Below are positions 25,521-33,862 of a stretch of DNA of 64,000 bases, one piece after another. The stretch covers positions 62,001 through 126,000 of the forward strand of contig JBARXY010000012.1 in NCBI GenBank assembly GCA_049647585.1. The letters are read 5' to 3'. The position numbers and the translations under genes were made by a program. This DNA comes from JAGQSZ01 sp049647585. Its GTDB lineage: Bacteria; Actinomycetota; Acidimicrobiia; Acidimicrobiales; Microtrichaceae. The notes under the pieces were generated by a model, which saw only the letters and a program-made list of their open reading frames with translations, was not told where the DNA came from and ran no database searches. Each line of letters starts with the position of its first letter. The stretch's first letter is position 1.

Positions 25521-26558
25521 TTGTCGGACCTGGCGAACGACCCCCTCAGTCCCAGCCCTGCGATAAGCCTCGGCGACGTAACCAAGACCTACCCCGGTGC
25601 CTCAGTCCCTGCGGTGGGCGGTTTGACCCTCGATGTTCCCGCCGGAGAACTGGTCGTTTTCGTCGGACCGTCCGGCTGCGGCAAAACCACCACGCTCAGA
25701 CTGATCAATCGCCTAGAGGAGCCAACGGCAGGCAACATCCGGATCAACGGCACCGATGTACAGGACATGCCCGCCCACGAACTGCGGCGAGGCATCGGAT
25801 ACGTCATCCAACAGGGCGGCCTCTTTCCCCACCAGAGCATCGCCGCGAACATTGCCTGCGTCCCGCGGCTTCTCGGTTGGAAGCGCTCCCGCATAGATGA
25901 CCGGGTCGACGAACTCGTCGAACTGATGCGACTGGACCGCTCCATGCTCGACCGCTATCCAAGCGCACTTTCCGGTGGCCAACAGCAACGGGTGGGCGTC
26001 GCAAGGGCGCTTGCGGCCGATCCGCCGATCCTGTTGATGGACGAGCCATACAGCGCGGTCGACCCGGTCGTGCGAGCCGAACTCAGAGCTGAGTTGCGTG
26101 ACATTCAAGCCAGGCTCTCGAAGACGATCGTCTTCGTAACCCACGACATCGACGAGGCGATCGAACTCGGGGACCGGGTGGCGGTTTTCCAGACCGGCGG
26201 TGTCGTTGCCCAGTACGCGGTTCCGACCGAACTGCTCGCCCGACCGGCGAACGACTTCGTCGAGACCTTCCTCGGAAGTGACCGCACGCTACGGCGCCTG
26301 TCCCTGCTCACAGTGACCACCGCCAGGCTGGAGCCACCGTCGGTCACCCAGGCGGCGACGTTGGAATTGGCGGCGTCGGTTTCGCTGCGAACCGCACTCG
26401 ACTCCCTCCTGTCCAACTCGACCGAGCAAGCAAACGTGGTCGACCTGGATGGAACGGTGCTCGGGGTGATCACCGTGGCCGCGATCGCAGAAATCGCGTC
26501 CGGAGCACCCGACACAGAACCGATCCAACCGTGGGCGGCGGTCCGGAGACGGCCGTGA
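25521..26558 (+). CDS. Compatible-solute ABC transporter ATP-binding protein (OpuCA/ProV type)
   Basis: 345 residues. Energises uptake of glycine betaine, carnitine, choline or similar osmoprotectants. Walker A is GPSGCGKTT, the Q-loop region YVIQQGGLFPHQS, signature LSGGQQQRVGVARAL, Walker B ILLMDEP with the H-loop VTHD. A C-terminal stretch of about 90 residues (SVSLRTALDSLL, GVITVAAIAEI) resembles a reduced CBS module that senses ionic strength in OpuA-type systems. TTG start at 25521 follows AGGGTGAG. Its stop overlaps the next start by GTGA. Confidence 0.88.
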   Translation: MSDLANDPLSPSPAISLGDVTKTYPGASVPAVGGLTLDVPAGELVVFVGPSGCGKTTTLRLINRLEEPTAGNIRINGTDVQDMPAHELRRGIGYVIQQGGLFPHQSIAANIACVPRLLGWKRSRIDDRVDELVELMRLDRSMLDRYPSALSGGQQQRVGVARALAADPPILLMDEPYSAVDPVVRAELRAELRDIQARLSKTIVFVTHDIDEAIELGDRVAVFQTGGVVAQYAVPTELLARPANDFVETFLGSDRTLRRLSLLTVTTARLEPPSVTQAATLELAASVSLRTALDSLLSNSTEQANVVDLDGTVLGVITVAAIAEIASGAPDTEPIQPWAAVRRRP

Positions 26559-27223
26559 TCGGCGCCCAGGGCCCAGATTCGTTCATCTGGTGGGATTGGA
26601 TCGGACGCCACACCGACGAGTTGTGGGAGAAGACCATTGAACACATCTATCTGACCTCCATCGCGATCGGGATCGGAACGGTGCTCTCGGTCGTCCTGTC
26701 GGTCATTGCGTTGCGCTTCCGGCGGACCATGGCACCGATCACCTGGGGGGCCGGGGTCCTGTACGCGATCCCGTCCCTCGCTCTGTTCGGTTTTCTCGTG
26801 CCGATCACGGGCGCGACGGTGTTGACCGCCGAGATCGCGCTGGTCAGCTACTGCCTATTGGTGCTCATCCAAAATCTGACCGCTGGAATCGACGGAGTGT
26901 CCACCGCGGTCCGCGACGCCGCTGACGGGATGGGTTACACCCGTACCCAACGCTTTCTCCGCATCGAAGTCCCCCTTGCCCTGCCTGAATTCATCACCGG
27001 ACTTCGGGTGGCGACCGTCACCGTGATCGGCCTGGTCACTGTGGCAGCACTCGTCGGTCACGGCGGACTCGGTGACTTCATCAACGATGGTTTGCAGAGA
27101 AACTTCTCGACCCCGATCGTCCTGGGCGTGGTCGCGTCGATTGCGCTCGCCCTGGTCGCCGACGCCTGTTTCGTGATCCTGCAGAGAATCGTCGCGCCAT
27201 GGACCAGAAAGGTCAGGACGTGA
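26555..27223 (+). CDS. Compatible-solute ABC transporter permease (OpuCB type)
   Basis: 222 residues, about five membrane spans. The EAA loop, which docks on the ATPase, is ADGMGYTRTQRFLRIEVPLALPEFITGLR. The GTG at 26555 overlaps the ATPase stop (GTGA), a clear coupling signal; a GTG at 26531 would lengthen the overlap to 28 bp. The next permease again overlaps by GTGA. With two unlike permeases the transporter is an OpuC-type heteromer. Confidence 0.87.
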   Translation: MIGAQGPDSFIWWDWIGRHTDELWEKTIEHIYLTSIAIGIGTVLSVVLSVIALRFRRTMAPITWGAGVLYAIPSLALFGFLVPITGATVLTAEIALVSYCLLVLIQNLTAGIDGVSTAVRDAADGMGYTRTQRFLRIEVPLALPEFITGLRVATVTVIGLVTVAALVGHGGLGDFINDGLQRNFSTPIVLGVVASIALALVADACFVILQRIVAPWTRKVRT

Positions 27224-27969
27224 CGTCGCTCCACGACTTCTGGGTGTTCCTGACCACGGCCTCCAACTGGGGTGGCCGCAACGGTATCGGCGCCCGCACG
27301 TTCGCTCACATGCTGATCAGCGTCATAGCAGTCCTCGTCGCCGGAGCACTCACGATGCCGCCGGCGATGTGGCTCGGACATCGGCGTCGGGGCGGGGTTG
27401 TAGCGATAGCCGCGGTCAATCTCGGCCGGGCGATCCCGTCACTCGCGATCCTGGCGCTGGCCCTACCTCTCTCTATCCGGTACGGATTCGGCCTCGGCGC
27501 TTTCCCAACCCTGGTCGCTCTGATCGTATTGGCGATGCCGCCCCTTTTCGCAAATACCTACATCGGCCTGGTCACCATCGACCCCGCCCTCGTCGACGCC
27601 GCCAGAGGCCTGGGTTACACCGAGTTCGAAATCATCCGAGGTGTGGAACTTCCCCTGGCCACTCCTCTGATCATCACCGGGATCAGAGTGGCGCTGGTCC
27701 AGGTTCTGGCTACCGCTGCCCTCGGCGCGCTGGTCGCGTTCTCGGGGCTCGGCAGCTTCATCGTCGAGGGTTTCGCACAGTTCGACAACGGCAAGACCTT
27801 GACCGGGGCGATATTCACATCTGTCCTCGCGATCGGCGCCGAAGCAGCCCTATTGCGGAAACAAAGACGGCTCACTCCATGGAAAGTGTTCGATTCCGTG
27901 GATTCCCGGCCGACAAAACGCAAGACTGCCGTGAGCGGAGTCGTCCAGGCGGGACCGCTCGACACCTAA
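27220..27969 (+). CDS. Compatible-solute ABC transporter permease (OpuCD type)
   Basis: 249 residues with five or six membrane spans and an EAA-like loop ARGLGYTEFEIIRGVELPLATPLIITGIR. It pairs with the preceding permease. I chose the GTG at 27220 (GTGA overlap) over an in-frame ATG at 27199 because the whole operon uses 4-bp overlaps. The C-terminal 40 residues are polar and cytoplasmic. A 54-bp spacer with a small CG-rich hairpin separates it from the binding-protein gene. Confidence 0.86.
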   Translation: MTSLHDFWVFLTTASNWGGRNGIGARTFAHMLISVIAVLVAGALTMPPAMWLGHRRRGGVVAIAAVNLGRAIPSLAILALALPLSIRYGFGLGAFPTLVALIVLAMPPLFANTYIGLVTIDPALVDAARGLGYTEFEIIRGVELPLATPLIITGIRVALVQVLATAALGALVAFSGLGSFIVEGFAQFDNGKTLTGAIFTSVLAIGAEAALLRKQRRLTPWKVFDSVDSRPTKRKTAVSGVVQAGPLDT

Positions 27970-28023
27970 GAAACAGCACCCAGCAAGAACGCCTTCCGGC
28001 GTGTTGGGCAGAGAGGGAAACCA

Positions 28024-28944
28024 ATGAGTAGACGACCCATACGCATGATCCTGGCGGTCCTGCTTCCGCTCCTGTTGATCGCCTCGGCATGCAGCAGCGA
28101 CCCCGATGAATCAGCGTCCACCGACTCCTCTCTGCCTTCGGTGAAGATCGGAATCCAGGACTTCCCCGAGAGCAAGGTTCTGGCCAATCTCTATGGCGAG
28201 GCACTCGCCCAAGAGGGATTCGACGTCAGCTACAAGGAACTCGGCGGTTATCGGGACATCCTCTACAAGTCCTTCGAATCAGGTGATGTGAACTTCACAC
28301 TCGACTATGCATCTTCGGCGTTGGAGTTCCTGAACAAGCAGGCCGGCCAAGCGTCACCTGACATCGAAAAGGTCATGCCACTGCTCAGCGGTGAGCTTGC
28401 CAAGTTGAAGCTGCAAGCCCTTGATCCCGCAAAGGCCGTCGACTCGAACGCCTTCGTCGTGACCAAGGAGACCGCCGAGTCCAAGAACCTGCACTCGCTG
28501 TCGGACCTCACCTCGGACCTTCGTCTTGGAGGCTTCGCCGACTGCCCCACCAACCCCTTCTGCATCCCCGGCATCAAGAGCCTCTATGGGATCGACCTGT
28601 CGGCGAAGTTCATCGCACAGGACGGTGGCGATCTGACCAAGACAGCCCTCAAGGGCAATGAGATCGATGTCGCCGTACTCACCACGACAGATCCCGCAAT
28701 TGCCGAGAACGGATGGGTGATCCTCACCGACGACAAGGGTCTGATCAATGCCGACAACATCGTGCCGGTCCTCACCGACAAACTCGCGACTGACGCCGGA
28801 GCGAAGCTGAAGGACCTGGTCAACAAGATCTCTGCTGCGCTGACCACCGAGGACCTGACCGAACTCAATCGCCAGTACGTCGTCGACAAGGATGACGCAG
28901 ACACGGTCGCATCTGGCTGGTTGCGCGACAACGACTTCCTCTGA
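28024..28944 (+). CDS. Compatible-solute-binding lipoprotein (OpuAC/OpuCC type)
   Basis: 306 residues. The signal peptide ends in LLIASACSS, a lipobox that anchors the protein outside the membrane. The mature part has VKIGIQDFPESKVLANLYGEAL, ELGGYRDILYKSFESGDVNFTLDYASS and a second lobe with YVVDKDDADTVASGWL, the type II binding fold of QAT-family transporters. The aromatic cage for a quaternary amine cannot be confirmed by eye. A purine-rich GAGAGGGAAACCA leader gives a good ribosome site. Confidence 0.87.
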   Translation: MSRRPIRMILAVLLPLLLIASACSSDPDESASTDSSLPSVKIGIQDFPESKVLANLYGEALAQEGFDVSYKELGGYRDILYKSFESGDVNFTLDYASSALEFLNKQAGQASPDIEKVMPLLSGELAKLKLQALDPAKAVDSNAFVVTKETAESKNLHSLSDLTSDLRLGGFADCPTNPFCIPGIKSLYGIDLSAKFIAQDGGDLTKTALKGNEIDVAVLTTTDPAIAENGWVILTDDKGLINADNIVPVLTDKLATDAGAKLKDLVNKISAALTTEDLTELNRQYVVDKDDADTVASGWLRDNDFL

Positions 28945-28949
28945 GTCGC

Positions 28950-28955
28950 TACGGT
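28950..28955 (+). promoter_or_regulatory. Candidate -10 element for the epoxide-hydrolase-like gene
   Basis: TACGGT, 6 nt before the ATG at 28962. The hydrolase gene therefore probably has its own leaderless transcript despite following the transporter closely. Confidence 0.5.
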
Positions 28956-28961
28956 GCAGGA

Positions 28962-29969
28962 ATGTCCACGACGTTTCCTGCACCGACCCGTATCGCTCTT
29001 GGCGGAGCCAACTCCCCCGACGGGGCGGCAGGCCCGGCCATTGAGCTAGATATTCATCAACTGGGGGATGACAACGGTCGTCCCCCAGTTGTGTTCTGCC
29101 ATGGGTTCCCCGAGCTCGCATTCTCGTGGCGGCACCAACTACCGGCCATTGCTGAAGCTGGGTTCCGTGCCATTGCACCGGACCAGCGCGGTTACGGCAA
29201 CTCAAGTGCGCCGCCGGCGGTCACCGACTACGGACTGGGCCAGCTGTGTGGGGACCTGGTCGACATGCTCGACGCACTCGAGATCGACCGGGCTGTGTTC
29301 GTCGGCCATGATTGGGGAGGGTTCGTTGCATGGGCGATGCCTGTGCTCTTCCCCGAGCGCTGTGCCGGAACCGTCGGGGTCTGCACTCCTTACACGCCCT
29401 TTCCGACCACCGAACTGTTGAAGACGCTGTTCGGCGACGATGTGGAAAATCTGTACATGCTCTGGTTCCAGGAGCCGGGTGTCGCTGAATCAAAGATGGA
29501 TCCGCTGGCTCGATTGATTTTCGAGAAGTTGACCCGCGGAGGCACGGACCCGGCCGAGCTTTCGAGCCGCGGCATCGGCCGGGGCAAGGGATCGTCGTTC
29601 AATCCGTTCATGAACATAGAGTCGCTAGGAATCTACGGGGACGAGATCCTCACGCCAGAGGAACTCGATGTGTACGCAGGCGCCTTCGAACGAAGCGGCT
29701 TTCGGGGCGGAATCAACTGGTACCGCAACATCGACGCCAACGCCGCTGCCTACCCCGAGGTCGGAACGAAACATCTGGACCTGCCGACGCTGATGATCTG
29801 CGCCGAGTGGGACCCGGCGCTACCGCCGGCCCTGGCGGCCAACATGCCCAACATGTGTTCAGACCTCGAGATGCACACCGTCCCCGGTGCCGGGCACTGG
29901 GTCCAACAGGAATTCCCCGACCAGGTCAACTCCCTGATCGTCGACTGGCTGACCCGCCGCTTCACCTGA
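28962..29969 (+). CDS. Epoxide-hydrolase-like alpha/beta hydrolase
   Basis: 335 residues. The HGFPE oxyanion motif, APDQRGYGNSSAP, the nucleophile Asp in GHDWGG, and the C-terminal GAGHWVQQE His give the epoxide-hydrolase rather than the serine-hydrolase catalytic set. A cap region follows residue 150 and contains Tyr residues (NWYRN) that could polarise the epoxide. It would open epoxides to diols in the cytoplasm. Its last bases are partly duplicated downstream, then a strong hairpin. Confidence 0.85.
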   Translation: MSTTFPAPTRIALGGANSPDGAAGPAIELDIHQLGDDNGRPPVVFCHGFPELAFSWRHQLPAIAEAGFRAIAPDQRGYGNSSAPPAVTDYGLGQLCGDLVDMLDALEIDRAVFVGHDWGGFVAWAMPVLFPERCAGTVGVCTPYTPFPTTELLKTLFGDDVENLYMLWFQEPGVAESKMDPLARLIFEKLTRGGTDPAELSSRGIGRGKGSSFNPFMNIESLGIYGDEILTPEELDVYAGAFERSGFRGGINWYRNIDANAAAYPEVGTKHLDLPTLMICAEWDPALPPALAANMPNMCSDLEMHTVPGAGHWVQQEFPDQVNSLIVDWLTRRFT

Positions 29970-29984
29970 GTGGCCGCTTCACCT
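29956..29984. repeat. Short duplicate of the epoxide-hydrolase 3' end
   Basis: GCCGCTTCACCT at 29956-29967, just before the stop, recurs at 29973-29984. Offset 17 bp. The true stop is TGA and the copy is followed by AA, giving TAA in the equivalent place. Confidence 0.6.
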
Positions 29985-29985
29985 A

Positions 29986-30019
29986 ACCGGTCGCGACTCC
30001 GGCAGGAGTCGCGACCGGT
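29986..30019. terminator. Perfect 15-bp hairpin between convergent genes
   Basis: Arms ACCGGTCGCGACTCC (29986-30000) and its exact complement (30005-30019) with a GGCA loop. It lies between the convergent epoxide-hydrolase (ends 29969) and VWD lipoprotein (ends 30049) genes. There is no U tract, so termination would be of the actinobacterial, U-less kind and could serve both strands. Confidence 0.7.
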
Positions 30020-30048
30020 CAGGCGGGATCCGGCGGCATCGCGGCCCA

Positions 30049-33000
30049 TCAGTCACTGAGGAACGTGAAGTACGGGCCGTGCTCCGTGGTCTCCCCCATC
30101 GCCAGCACGGTCTCGTCGTCAACTTGAGTAAATAGTTTGGGGCCGACCCAGCCTTCAGTAGGGGCCTCGTCAATAAGGCGAATGACTTCACCATCTGCCC
30201 CAACTACATCAACCCAGGCTCCGCCCATAGGCCCAATGAAAGCGGCCTTCGAGGTACCAGCTATTGCGCCCCAGTTGTTCGTGAAGCTGGTTGCCTTGTA
30301 AGTCCAAGCGGTGGAGCCGTCGACAAGGCTGTAGGCAATCAGGCCATCGCCGGCCGAGTGTTTGGTCCATCCCGTAACCACATCGCCAACCCGAGCGAAC
30401 GTGCTGGGTAGATGGGGCTGCCCGTCCTCTTTTGATTGGCTGACAGACCAGCGGACGTCGATCTCATTGGTCGATGCATCCAGAAGAGCCAAGGTTTCAG
30501 GGGCCGACCTCATCCTTACCGCCAGCAGTCCACCTCCGAGCGGTTCCAGCGCTTGGACGTCCCCCGAGGCGAGCTGCACCTCTGAGGCAACCTCACCAGT
30601 TTCAAAGTCAACGATGCCTACGACGGCCTGTTTGTTGTCGGCCTGCTTGTTCTGGGCCTGCTTGTTCTCGGCGTCGGCCTCACTCAGGACCGCAACAAGG
30701 TTCCCCTCGACAACCACCGCAGCAGCTCCCCGCTTGGTTCGCCGCCAGAGCTCCTCGGAGAACGTACCGTCCGCACCTACTCGGTAGGCCCACAGAGTTC
30801 CGCTCTGTTGTGCGACCAGAATGCCTTCTCCGTTGGAGACGAGGTGGGTGCACTCTCCGTCCGACTTATTCTCGGGAACCATTCGGCCCAGCTCTGAGCC
30901 ATCCTCGGTTGAGAGGAGGACCAGTGCGGAGGGGTCGTCACCCAAACGAGGTGAGCTTGCTTGAGCCTGAGCCACCACTCCTACGCCGTCGATGACGGTT
31001 GGCTGGCATCCGGTCGCGATGCCTGGCGCGGTCCACCGGATCGACCTGGTCTTCACGTCGATCGCTACCAAGTCGCCCCGCTCGTTGTCTCCGTCGGGCA
31101 CGTCGATCCGCATCAACGCCAGGCCCGACCCCATCGACACATGACCCGCCCTGGGCTCGGCAAGTTCCGCACCCTTGGGAAGAGCGGCTACGTCGCCGGG
31201 TTCGCCCGAGCCGGAGCCCGGTGTGGTCGGGCTCATGCGTTCGTGGAGCTCGGTCGCTAGTTCGGTGTGCACCGAGTCACGAGCGACGGAGTAGTTGCCA
31301 GTGATGGCGAAGTCGGAGATGCAAGCGTTGACGACGTCGGGGTTGGTGACCACCAATCGACAGACGGCTTCGGCTTGGGGTTTGCGGGACTCGCGATTCG
31401 ACGCCAAGTCTGCAGCGTCGATCTTGGGGTGTGGAGCGGGATAGGTCACCTCGGCGAAGGTGGCCGTTGACTCTCCCTGCTCATACTCGAACAGCGATAC
31501 CTCATCGGTGATCCGCCAGCTATCGGCGAAGGCACCTTCGATGGCCGCCTGCCCTGGTTCGACACCCAGGCTCTGCCCATCACGGGTGACGAAGTCGTCG
31601 TCGCGGTCTCCGTTTGCATTGCCCAGAAGCCCGGTCCACGTCGGGTCCTCTGATGAGGGGGTGACATATGCGTTCACCCACTCAGTTTTGAAAATAAACT
31701 TGCTGACGTTGCCCAGTTCGTCGGTCACCAGTAGGCGACCGGGGCCACCTTCCACCTGCATTGCCCCAACCGTCATCGAGATGGACCCGTCCAGACTGAC
31801 GGCTTCGCCATCGATCAACACCACGTCGGGCTCGGAGCGGTTCACCTGAATTCGGTGCTCACCGTCGGAAACCACGGCCGAAGAGCCGACGCTGGCCAAG
31901 CAATCGCAAGGTACTGGCGCATAACGCACCTGGACTTCCATGGCCTCGGAACGGGCCATGGTGAACTCGCCCACCAGCATCAGGTCGAAATGGTTGCGAT
32001 CAAAAGTAATGATGTGAGGATCGGTGTAGCTCCCTCCGGGTGGCGGGTTTGATGACGGGCTTCCGCCCGGGGTGCCGGGAGTACCTGGGCCTCCACCGGG
32101 ACCTCCACCGGGACCTCCACCGGGACCGCCACCGGGACCGCCACCGGGACCTCCACCTGGACCTCCACCTGGACCGCCGCCGGGACCGCCACCGGGACCT
32201 CCACCGGGACCGCCACCGGGACCTCCACCGGGACCTCCACCTGGACCTCCACCTGGACCTCCGGGAGTACCGGGACCTCCGCCCGGGGGAGTCGGATTGT
32301 TCGGCGTATTTGGATCTATCGGGTTGCGAGGAACCGTTGGACGCGGCCTCCGCTCCGGCGGCGGCTGAGTTTCATAGGTAGTGGTCGTCCTCCTCGGATC
32401 ATCGTCCTTTTCGGACTCCGGCACCTCGAGCTGATCCTCGATTTTTTCCCACGACTCCTTGAATCCCTTTTCGATCTCGTCGGTCAAGTTCTTGATGCAG
32501 GTAGCTGAACGGCACTTGCCATCAAGACCAGAACGGGCTCCATCGCGTACCGCCTCCAGTAGGGGCAGGGCATCCGTGGGGATATCGAGCTTGTCGGCCG
32601 CCTCCTTGCTGATCGCGTCGATCAACGCATCGTTGGCCCGGTCGGCGATATCGTCGGCCAAATCATCGGACTGCCGCGCCGCGGAGCGACTTCCCGTGGT
32701 CTGATTCATGCCGGCCAGCAACACATCTCGGGCGGGACTGGCACCGGCTGCGCCTTCGTCCTGGCCATCGTCGCTGGCGGGTTCATCGCCTTCTGCCTGT
32801 TCTGGCTCTTTCGTAGCGGAGCTGTCACCGCTGGTCGCCCTGGCTACCCCGACCTCGGCTGTCATGAGCTGAAAATTGTCGTTGATATCCGTGGGATAGA
32901 AGATGGCTCCAGCGGCTGCCCGGTCTTGCCACAATTTGAGCGGATCGACGTCGTCGCCCAACCCGTCGGCACCCTCGATGGGCAAATATCGCACGTAGGC

Positions 33001-33552
33001 GTAATCGACCACGATGGGTGTGCCCGACACCACGTCGCTGGTTGCCGGAAGGTCGAGCCTCAGGGTGTATCCCTGCTCGATCAACCGTTGGCCATCATCG
33101 GGTGTGGCCAACACCGCCAGTTTGGAATCGCCATCCGCCTCGAGAACACCAGTGGTCATCTCGACGGTCTTGAGAACAGCACCGTGGCGGTCGAGCATCT
33201 GGGGCTTCGACACAGTGGAGGGCCGGAACTGCGATTGCTCCGTGATGTCCACGGCATCTCCCAGGTCCGCGCTGGCCTGGTCGATGATGGCCTCGCTGAC
33301 GTCACGTTCGGTGCCATCGAGGTCTACCGCTATTGCCCGATCGAGCACCCAGAGCTGCTGGACAGTCCCGCCTCGCACCAACTCCAAGGACCCAGAACCC
33401 GACTTCTTGGGCTCGGCCTTGCCCCCGCTTGCCTCGTCCTTGTCGCTGGAAGTGCAGGCACCCGCCACCATCGTCAGGGTCACCAACAGTCCGAGAATCA
33501 CTCTCCCAGGACCATGATGCTTGCCGGGCCTAAGTGCTCTGGACGGGTTCAT
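30049..33552 (-). CDS. Large surface lipoprotein with GPGG linker, VWD domain and PQQ-like propeller
   Basis: 1167 residues. The signal peptide ends VAGACTSS (lipobox). An N-terminal region with ISEKAADKLD-like helices precedes a Pro/Arg stretch and about 15 PGGG tetrapeptides. Then, from about residue 508, comes a von Willebrand D domain recognised by SYTDPHIITFDRNHFDLMLVGEFTMARS, paired cysteines (PVPCDC, and CRLVV/CISDF later), and GNANGDRDDDF. The last 350 residues look like a PQQ-type beta-propeller (RSIRWTAPG, LSTEDGSELGRM, GSTAWTYKAT). Probably an extracellular binding or adhesion protein; no enzyme motif. ATG 33552 follows AGGAGAG. Confidence 0.8.
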   Translation of the reverse strand: MNPSRALRPGKHHGPGRVILGLLVTLTMVAGACTSSDKDEASGGKAEPKKSGSGSLELVRGGTVQQLWVLDRAIAVDLDGTERDVSEAIIDQASADLGDAVDITEQSQFRPSTVSKPQMLDRHGAVLKTVEMTTGVLEADGDSKLAVLATPDDGQRLIEQGYTLRLDLPATSDVVSGTPIVVDYAYVRYLPIEGADGLGDDVDPLKLWQDRAAAGAIFYPTDINDNFQLMTAEVGVARATSGDSSATKEPEQAEGDEPASDDGQDEGAAGASPARDVLLAGMNQTTGSRSAARQSDDLADDIADRANDALIDAISKEAADKLDIPTDALPLLEAVRDGARSGLDGKCRSATCIKNLTDEIEKGFKESWEKIEDQLEVPESEKDDDPRRTTTTYETQPPPERRPRPTVPRNPIDPNTPNNPTPPGGGPGTPGGPGGGPGGGPGGGPGGGPGGGPGGGPGGGPGGGPGGGPGGGPGGGPGGGPGGGPGGGPGTPGTPGGSPSSNPPPGGSYTDPHIITFDRNHFDLMLVGEFTMARSEAMEVQVRYAPVPCDCLASVGSSAVVSDGEHRIQVNRSEPDVVLIDGEAVSLDGSISMTVGAMQVEGGPGRLLVTDELGNVSKFIFKTEWVNAYVTPSSEDPTWTGLLGNANGDRDDDFVTRDGQSLGVEPGQAAIEGAFADSWRITDEVSLFEYEQGESTATFAEVTYPAPHPKIDAADLASNRESRKPQAEAVCRLVVTNPDVVNACISDFAITGNYSVARDSVHTELATELHERMSPTTPGSGSGEPGDVAALPKGAELAEPRAGHVSMGSGLALMRIDVPDGDNERGDLVAIDVKTRSIRWTAPGIATGCQPTVIDGVGVVAQAQASSPRLGDDPSALVLLSTEDGSELGRMVPENKSDGECTHLVSNGEGILVAQQSGTLWAYRVGADGTFSEELWRRTKRGAAAVVVEGNLVAVLSEADAENKQAQNKQADNKQAVVGIVDFETGEVASEVQLASGDVQALEPLGGGLLAVRMRSAPETLALLDASTNEIDVRWSVSQSKEDGQPHLPSTFARVGDVVTGWTKHSAGDGLIAYSLVDGSTAWTYKATSFTNNWGAIAGTSKAAFIGPMGGAWVDVVGADGEVIRLIDEAPTEGWVGPKLFTQVDDETVLAMGETTEHGPYFTFLSD
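30628..30672. repeat. Three 15-bp in-frame repeats (NKQAx) in the VWD protein
   Basis: Units CTGTTTGTTGTCGGC, CTGCTTGTTCTGGGC and CTGCTTGTTCTCGGC encode NKQA-type pentapeptides (ENKQAQNKQADNKQA) in a loop of the propeller. Confidence 0.88.
32089..32271. repeat. 12-bp array encoding the PGGG linker
   Basis: About 15 units close to CCACCGGGACCT on the plus strand, encoding PGGG on the minus strand. Third-position differences between units (CCT/CCG, CCA/CCG) show the array is not freshly copied throughout. It separates the N-terminal region from the VWD domain. Confidence 0.9.
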
Positions 33553-33674
33553 GCGGAGCTCTCCTGGTACATCGTTCACGGTGCCACAGTCACGTGGGCG
33601 AGACCTGAGACCTGAGGCCTCAGACCCGAACAGCCACCGCACGGCAAGGGACCGAACAAGTAGTACCAGTGCGC

Positions 33675-33692
33675 GCTCACAAGGCGCTCACA
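33675..33692 (-). promoter_or_regulatory. SARP-type operator, two repeats facing the VWD gene
   Basis: GCTCACA at 33675-33681 and 33686-33692, separated by AGGC: heptamer plus 4 bp, the published SARP operator layout. Read towards the lipoprotein gene it is TGTGAGC twice. A TACTAC hexamer (33665-33660) lies 9 nt beyond the last repeat, close to the distance expected between SARP repeats and the -10. Confidence 0.6.
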
Positions 33693-33752
33693 CATGTACT
33701 GGGTGCACGGGACGTGGACCTTCGACCACCGCCAGTCGGCTCCCCAGGTTCC

Positions 33753-33781
33753 TGTGAGGGATGTGTGAGTGACGTGTGGTG
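33753..33781 (+). promoter_or_regulatory. SARP-type operator, three repeats facing the SARP gene
   Basis: TGTGAGG, TGTGAGT and TGTGGTG start at 33753, 33764 and 33775, exactly 11 bp apart with 4-bp spacers. Same heptamer family as the opposite cluster but on the other strand. No good -10 lies directly after them, so they might also repress or modulate. Confidence 0.6.
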
Positions 33782-33862
33782 GGCTTGCCAGCCGTTCACG
33801 TCTCGCTGGAGTGCTGACGTACGTCCTAGGTTTGCTGCCGTGTCTGGAAACACGAGCGGTCG

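Larger units (their letters stand above)
33553..33862. promoter_or_regulatory. 310-bp divergent control region (VWD lipoprotein / SARP)
   Basis: It holds two clusters of 7-bp direct repeats on an 11-bp period (33675-33692 and 33753-33781). It also contains a perfect 12-bp palindrome CTGAGGCCTCAG (33612-33623) in the probable leader of the lipoprotein gene. A TAGGTT at 33827-33832 is a possible -10 for the SARP gene. No credible gene lies within it. Confidence 0.65.

Noticed and set aside
32040..32381. Plus-strand frames coding collagen-like GPPPG or RDLHRD repeats
   Set aside because: They are antisense images of the PGGG linker of the VWD lipoprotein and have no start signals. The minus-strand gene is well supported.
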